Positions 59,012 to 64,000 of a DNA stretch of 64,000 bases are shown in pieces. The position numbers and the translations under genes were made by a program. The number at the start of each line of letters is the position of its first letter. Position 1 is the first letter of the stretch. Origin of the DNA: Methanothrix sp. (lineage in GTDB: Archaea; Halobacteriota; Methanosarcinia; Methanotrichales; Methanotrichaceae); NCBI GenBank assembly GCA_026394565.1, contig JAPKYA010000002.1, positions 1 through 64,000 of the forward strand, in the 5' to 3' direction. A model generated the notes under the pieces. The model ran no database searches. It worked only from the letters and a program-made list of their open reading frames with translations, and was not told where the DNA came from.

Positions 59012-60458
59012 GGTTTATCTGGTGGGGGCCGGCCCAGGGGACCCCGAGCTTATGACCCTGAAGGCGAAAAGGCTGCTAGGCATTGCGGATGTGGTCTTAT
59101 TCGACCGGCTGCTTGACCCCAGGATGCTGGAAGGGGTTATTGCGGAATTGATCGATGTGGGCAAGAACGCTGGCCAGCACAAGCTGACTCAGGAGGGCAT
59201 CAACCAACTGCTCATCGAGAAGGCGGAGGCAGGGGCTGTGGTTGTGCGGCTGAAGGGAGGCGATCCCTATCTCTTTGGCAGGGGCGGAGAGGAGGCCTTG
59301 GCCTTGCAGGAAAAAGGCATACCCTTTGAGGTTGTGCCAGGCGTGACCTCCTCCATTGCCGCTCCCGAGCTTGCCGGAATTCCCGTGACCCACCGGGGTG
59401 TGGCCTCTTCGCTTATCATTGTGACCGGCCACGAGGAGCCGGGAAAAGAGACCCCATTGGACTGGGCGGCCATTGCCGCCCTGGGCGGAACTCTGGTTGT
59501 GCTGATGGGGGTCTCCCGCCTGGAGCAGAATGTGGCGGCTCTGATCGAGGCCGGGAAATCGCCCCAAACACCGGCGGCCATGGTAGAAAAGGGAGGCTGG
59601 CCTGAGCAGAGGATGGTTTCGGCAACTCTGGCAGATATAGCCGAAAAGGCCAGGGAAGCAAAGATCGAGTCGCCGGCCATTCTGGTAGTAGGCGAGGTGG
59701 TGTTGCTGGCTGAGAAATTGGGGCAAAAGAGGATCGCCATTCTCCGGCCCGCTGCCCAGCAGAAGGAGTCGGCGGCCCTGGCACAGAGCTACGGCTTCTC
59801 ACCGATCCAGGCTCCAACAATCGCTCTGGCGGAAAAGCCCCTGCCCGATGATCTAGCGGAGAGGCTTAGCAAAGCAGAATGCGTGGCTTTTACCAGCGCC
59901 AACGGAGTGAAGATGGCACTGCATAGCCCTGCCATTCGCAAGGCTCTGGCGGAAAAGATGATCGTGGCCATTGGGCCCAAGACCGCCCTGGCTTTAACTG
60001 AGGAGGGCTTGACGGCAGCGATGCCTGAGGAGTACAGCTCGGAGGGAATGGAGAAGATGCTGCGGGGAAAATGCCGGAGCATCCTCTTCCTGAGAAGCGC
60101 TCAGGGAAGCTTGTATCTCTCTGAGGGCTTAAGGGCTGCAGGGCTTTTCGTGGATGACATTGCCCTTTACGAGGTTGTCCCCTCCAATGATCCCCGTCTG
60201 GACGAACTGATAAAGAAGGCGAGAAGCGTGGACATCTTTGCCTTCACCAGCTCCTCCACCGCTCGCTATCTGATAGAGAGGGCAAAAGCGATGGGCCTGG
60301 AAAAGCAGCTACGTGAGGCGCTCGCCGCCGGCATTGTGGCAGCCATCGGCAAGCCCACGGCCGAGGAGCTGGCCCGACTGGGCATAAAGGTGGACGTGAT
60401 GCCGGACAAATTCACCTTTGAGGCAATGCTTGCCGTTTTGCAGGAGAAGACAGGATAA
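58998..60458 (+). CDS. Fused uroporphyrinogen-III C-methyltransferase / uroporphyrinogen-III synthase
   Basis: N-terminal [23 protein letters not shown]...LKGGDPYLFGRGGEE (SUMT); C-terminal HemD-like VAFTSANGVKMAL...IFAFTSSSTARYL. Confidence 0.93.
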   Translation: MARGKVYLVGAGPGDPELMTLKAKRLLGIADVVLFDRLLDPRMLEGVIAELIDVGKNAGQHKLTQEGINQLLIEKAEAGAVVVRLKGGDPYLFGRGGEEALALQEKGIPFEVVPGVTSSIAAPELAGIPVTHRGVASSLIIVTGHEEPGKETPLDWAAIAALGGTLVVLMGVSRLEQNVAALIEAGKSPQTPAAMVEKGGWPEQRMVSATLADIAEKAREAKIESPAILVVGEVVLLAEKLGQKRIAILRPAAQQKESAALAQSYGFSPIQAPTIALAEKPLPDDLAERLSKAECVAFTSANGVKMALHSPAIRKALAEKMIVAIGPKTALALTEEGLTAAMPEEYSSEGMEKMLRGKCRSILFLRSAQGSLYLSEGLRAAGLFVDDIALYEVVPSNDPRLDELIKKARSVDIFAFTSSSTARYLIERAKAMGLEKQLREALAAGIVAAIGKPTAEELARLGIKVDVMPDKFTFEAMLAVLQEKTG

Positions 60459-60459
60459 A

Positions 60460-61620
60460 ATGATAATATTTTCCAAAGCCCTGGCGGATCAGGCCACTGT
60501 TTGGGAGGCGCTGCGCGCTTCCGAGTCGTGCCAGAATCTGCCGCCTGATTTGCTCAGGTTCTCGGCCCAGTCCAAACCGGTAGTGATGTGGAATTTGACA
60601 GCGCACTGCAATCTGGCCTGCCAGCACTGCTACATGGATGCCGGCAGCGAGGCACGAGAGGAAATGTCTCTGGAAGAAGGCATAGGCCTGGTAGATGAGC
60701 TGGCCGGGCTGAAAGTGCCCATCCTCATCTTCACAGGCGGCGAGCCCCTTCTCAGCCGCAATTTCTATGCCCTGGCCTTCCATGCCCGCGAGGTGGGCCT
60801 GAGGACAGTCATCTCCACCAATGGGACTCTGATTACCCAGGGGGTGGCCAGGCTTCTGGCTGAGGCCAAGATCAGATACGTGGGGGTGAGTTTGGACGCG
60901 GCGAAGCCGGAGCAGCACGACGTCTTCCGGGGCGTGGCCGGAGCGCATGCCCGGGCCTTGCAGGGGTTGAAAAACGCTCGCGATGCCGGCCTGAAGACGG
61001 GGCTGCGCATCACCCTCACTCGCGACAACTGGCAGGATGTTCCGGCTCTGCTCAATCTGGCAGTGCAAGAGAATATTCCTCGATTCTGTCTCTACCATCT
61101 GGTGCCCACGGGCCGGGGGGCGGGCATGGCCGACAGGGACGTCACGCCTGAGCAGCGGCGCAGCGTTATCCGCCTGCTGGCCGAGGCGGCTGAGGAGCTG
61201 AAAGGAGAGAACATCGAGATCCTGACCACGGACTCGCCCATGGATGGAGCCTATTTGCTGGAGCTATTAAAGGACGATCCCCGGCGCGAGAATGTGCATA
61301 AGCTGCTCTCCAATGCAGGCGGCTGCTCCACTGGAGTGAAGGTGGCCAATATCAATCAGCGAGGGGATGTGCACCCCTGCCACTTCATGCCCCAGGTGGT
61401 GGTGGGCAATGTGCGAGAACGCTCCTTCCGGGACATCTGGATAGATCATCCCTCCGCGGAGCTAGAGGCGCTGCGAGATATCAAGTCCAACCTCAAGGGT
61501 GCCTGCGGGAAGTGCGAATACCTGGATCTGTGCGGAGGATGCCGCCAGAAGGCCTATTACTATCATGGAGACCTGTTGGCAGAGGATCCCACCTGTATTC
61601 TGGAGCACAAGAGCCTCTGA
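60460..61620 (+). CDS. Radical SAM/SPASM heme-biosynthesis protein (AhbC/NirJ-like)
   Basis: VVMWNLTAHCNLACQHCYMDA, FTGGEPLL, SPASM Cys cluster CGKCEYLDLCGGCRQKAYYYHG; adjacent to heme/siroheme genes. Confidence 0.88.
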   Translation: MIIFSKALADQATVWEALRASESCQNLPPDLLRFSAQSKPVVMWNLTAHCNLACQHCYMDAGSEAREEMSLEEGIGLVDELAGLKVPILIFTGGEPLLSRNFYALAFHAREVGLRTVISTNGTLITQGVARLLAEAKIRYVGVSLDAAKPEQHDVFRGVAGAHARALQGLKNARDAGLKTGLRITLTRDNWQDVPALLNLAVQENIPRFCLYHLVPTGRGAGMADRDVTPEQRRSVIRLLAEAAEELKGENIEILTTDSPMDGAYLLELLKDDPRRENVHKLLSNAGGCSTGVKVANINQRGDVHPCHFMPQVVVGNVRERSFRDIWIDHPSAELEALRDIKSNLKGACGKCEYLDLCGGCRQKAYYYHGDLLAEDPTCILEHKSL

Positions 61621-61692
61621 ACATTTTTATTTGTATTGTTCACCGGAAGGTATAATTAAGATCAGATACAAGAATAGATAGAGGCCAGCAAA

Positions 61693-61812
61693 ATGACACA
61701 CCACGAAGAAAAGAAAGAGAAGAAGGAAGAGCCGGAAGCAAAAGTTGAGCCCATCAAACTCGGTGACAAAAGAGGCGGCAAGAAGAAGGGACTGCTCGAC
61801 ACCTGCGAGTAA
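61693..61812 (+). CDS. 39-aa highly charged Lys/Glu-rich small protein
   Basis: MTHHEEKKEKKEEPEAKVEPIKLGDKRGGKKKGLLDTCE stop. Below the ORF-track cutoff. Confidence 0.5.
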   Translation: MTHHEEKKEKKEEPEAKVEPIKLGDKRGGKKKGLLDTCE

Positions 61813-61861
61813 AACCTTGCGTCAATAAATCTTTTTTCTAACTTTCTCTTCATTGCACAAT

Positions 61862-62734
61862 TTAATGCTTCATCAGGGGCACATACTCGACGCCCGGGCG
61901 GCTTCTCCCCGCTTCCATGCGGTACAGATCCATAAGGGCATAGACCTCTTCCGGGACATCGGTCTGTATGCATTCGCCCAGCAAAGATTGAGCCTGCTCG
62001 GCCATAAAGGGATGGTCGTGAGTATATTTTCCCGAGACGAACTCCTCGATTATGCTGTCCTGCTTCTCGCCGCCGCACTTGCCATCCAGTATTTTTTTCA
62101 AGAGATTTCTCATCTGGCTCATGGCTTTCCTCGCCTCCTCTGCGTAGATGAGAGTCTTGTCATCTATCTCATCGATCTTCTTCTTGCCTACGACCGCAAG
62201 CAGCGACGTGGCAGGATAACTGCCCTGCATATCACCCAGTTGCGGGTCCACAGGACCCAGGGCCGCGTGCGGGTCCATGATTATCTTGTCTGCGGCAAAG
62301 GCGATGAGAGTTCCGCCGCTCATAGCGTAATGGGGCACAATCACCGTCTTCTTGGCGGGATGGGCCTTTAGCGCCATGGCGATTTGCGTGGCTGCCAGTG
62401 CCAGACCTCCCGGCGTATGCAGGATGATGTCGATAGGCACATCCTTTTGAGCTGCGCGAATGGCCCTTAAGACCCGCTCGCTGTCATCGATATCAATGTA
62501 GCGGGCTAAAGGGATGCCAAGAAAGCTGATGGTCTCCTGGCGATGGATGAGGGTTATGACCTGCGTGCCCCGCGTCTTGCCCAGCTTTGCCAGGACGCTC
62601 TTTCTTGCCGTCTGCAGGTAGTATCTCTGTACCATGGGAACTAGAAAGAGAAATATGAATAAGAGAAACCAGATATTATTGATCAGAGTACCGACTGCAT
62701 CTCCGCCTATCTGGGCCTGAAGTATATCCATCAT
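61862..62734 (-). CDS. SDH-family Clp-fold serine protease-like membrane protein
   Basis: IDIILHTPGGLALAATQIAMALKAHPAKKTVIVPHYAMSGGTLIAFAADKIIMDPHAALGPVDPQ; N-terminal TM. Confidence 0.88.
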   Translation of the reverse strand: MMDILQAQIGGDAVGTLINNIWFLLFIFLFLVPMVQRYYLQTARKSVLAKLGKTRGTQVITLIHRQETISFLGIPLARYIDIDDSERVLRAIRAAQKDVPIDIILHTPGGLALAATQIAMALKAHPAKKTVIVPHYAMSGGTLIAFAADKIIMDPHAALGPVDPQLGDMQGSYPATSLLAVVGKKKIDEIDDKTLIYAEEARKAMSQMRNLLKKILDGKCGGEKQDSIIEEFVSGKYTHDHPFMAEQAQSLLGECIQTDVPEEVYALMDLYRMEAGRSRPGVEYVPLMKH

Positions 62735-62913
62735 TTATTAGTATGTTCGATTCATATATTTAGCTTGCGGGATCGACAAGAGCAAACATTGCTGGCGATT
62801 TCGCAAGAGTTTCGACATGCCTGGATTTCATCGAGGAGGCTATTGATCAGTTCATAGAGGACGCGCAGAGCCATCTATATTAATATGATAGAAGCTCAAT
62901 AAGGCAGGATCAA

Positions 62914-63537
62914 ATGATAATAACGGAGGTTTGCAGCTTGATTATTAGAAATTTTCGTTTAATGGCAATTCTTCTTTTAACATTTTCGGCATCCATATCT
63001 TTGGTACCGGCTCAGGATTCCATAGGTGTGCAGGGCATCTGGAAAGCCACTTTGGGCGAAAAGGAGATCATCATGGCCGTGAACCAGTCAACCGAGTCGC
63101 TCTTCGGACTGGCCAAATTTGAGGGCGAAAATCCCTGGAACGGAGCCTTAGCAGGATCTCTTTCGTCCAATGCCGTATCCTTCTCACTGGCGGCTATGGA
63201 AGGCGAGGCGCTGGCATCCATCTATATAAGCGCTACCTTGGAAGGCGACAGAATGTTGGGATTCTTCATCCGATCGGATAGCAACGGAAAAGCCAGCCGG
63301 GGCGATTTCACCGCTATCATGATCAGCCCGGATATATCCAGCTACACCCCAGCCGCGGTCACAACCGCACCTTCGCCGGCTGTCCAGAAGGAGCAAGTGA
63401 GCATCGAGCAAAAGAAGGAGGCTATTTCCGAAGAAGAGCCTGCGGTCGTTTTGGAGAGCGGGAGCAGATTCAAGGATGTTACGAAACTGGCAAAAGGAAT
63501 CAATCCCGACATATTGCCAAGGATGGCTCCACTGTAG
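62914..63537 (+). CDS. Predicted exported protein of unknown function
   Basis: Hydrophobic leader LLLTFSASISLVPA, beta-strand-rich middle (GIWKATLGEKEIIMAVNQS), low-complexity C-terminus. Confidence 0.65.
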   Translation: MIITEVCSLIIRNFRLMAILLLTFSASISLVPAQDSIGVQGIWKATLGEKEIIMAVNQSTESLFGLAKFEGENPWNGALAGSLSSNAVSFSLAAMEGEALASIYISATLEGDRMLGFFIRSDSNGKASRGDFTAIMISPDISSYTPAAVTTAPSPAVQKEQVSIEQKKEAISEEEPAVVLESGSRFKDVTKLAKGINPDILPRMAPL

Positions 63538-63546
63538 GTGGTAATT

Positions 63547-64000
63547 GTGATATTAATAAAAGGCAGATACTGCTCAACTCTTTTTTTGCTTGGCCTGGCC
63601 ATAGGCCTGGCGCTCTTGCTTATTATGCAAGGGTCTGGCTCGATGATGGATGAACTGGACGTCACTTCCGTCTCAGAGGAATTCGGAAAATGGAAGGTCA
63701 GCTTCAACTGGTCGGAGATGGACGAGTACGCCAGCAGCGTGTCGCATGGAGACAGCACCTCCGGAAAAACGGCCATCGGGACAGATGCTTTGACGCTGGC
63801 GTCGGCATCCGATAATGCCAAGATCTTAAAGGTCTCAGTCATAATGTACTCCAAGAGCGATGCTTCCCTCATCAATCACACCAGCATGATGGCCCTTGCC
63901 AACGGTACCCTGGCCAAATCCAAAGTATGCAAAGAGATCGATGTGGCCGAGAGAGTGATGGACGGCAGATCGGGGATATTTGCCCGCGGCCTGAAGTGTC
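63547..64000 (+). CDS. Predicted membrane-anchored/exported protein, truncated by window end
   Basis: GTG start; VILIKGRYCSTLFLLGLAIGLALLLIMQGSG signal/anchor; open to window end. Confidence 0.6.
   Translation, partial: MILIKGRYCSTLFLLGLAIGLALLLIMQGSGSMMDELDVTSVSEEFGKWKVSFNWSEMDEYASSVSHGDSTSGKTAIGTDALTLASASDNAKILKVSVIMYSKSDASLINHTSMMALANGTLAKSKVCKEIDVAERVMDGRSGIFARGLKC

Noticed and set aside
1-64000. CRISPR array, rRNA operon or prophage
   Set aside because: No regularly spaced repeats, no rRNA-like sequence and no phage structural genes seen; only one isolated repeat-like motif at 49001.

Overview
Archaeal, methanogen chromosomal DNA. The complete mtrEDCBAFGH operon, an Mmp10 methanogenesis-marker radical SAM gene, archaeal mevalonate genes, CDP-archaeol synthase, FtsZ and archaeal heme genes together point to a Methanosarcinia/Methanotrichaceae-like methanogen; the genus is inference. 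Blocks in order: (1) the 3' end of a TnpB element inserted into a decayed membrane-protein ORF; (2) a hybrid sensor kinase; (3) Mmp10, aroD, 3-dehydroquinate synthase II, DUF1614, UbiD-family decarboxylase and ftsZ; (4) a large glycogen/alpha-glucan cluster (KaiC-like ATPase, GT3 synthase, two GT4s, debranching-enzyme pseudogene, GH13, unknown 298-aa protein, GH15-like, debranching enzyme, GH57) that contains an AT-rich insertion whose two edges both fall in debranching-enzyme sequence; (5) a thiolase/HMG-CoA synthase/DUF35 cluster and an intron-containing tRNA-Gly; (6) mtrEDCBAFGH; (7) a lone Toprim/Topo VI-A-like protein and an SSS symporter with a tiny upstream ORF; (8) a low-GC accessory patch; (9) a potassium-uptake block (kdpABC, a kinase-less KdpD, trkH-trkA-trkH); (10) a MITE-like element placed exactly at the stop codon of an MFS gene; (11) LarC and the hemL-hemC-cobA/hemD-ahbC cluster. 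The observations I consider most worth checking are the chimeric debranching gene and carbohydrate island, a 31-aa membrane micro-ORF coupled to ftsZ by an ATGA overlap, two candidate ACG start codons behind strong Shine-Dalgarno sequences, the kinase-less KdpD, the lone Topo VI-A-like protein, the MITE at the MFS stop codon, and a single CRISPR-repeat-like motif. No computation or database search was run. Family calls come from reading the supplied translations.
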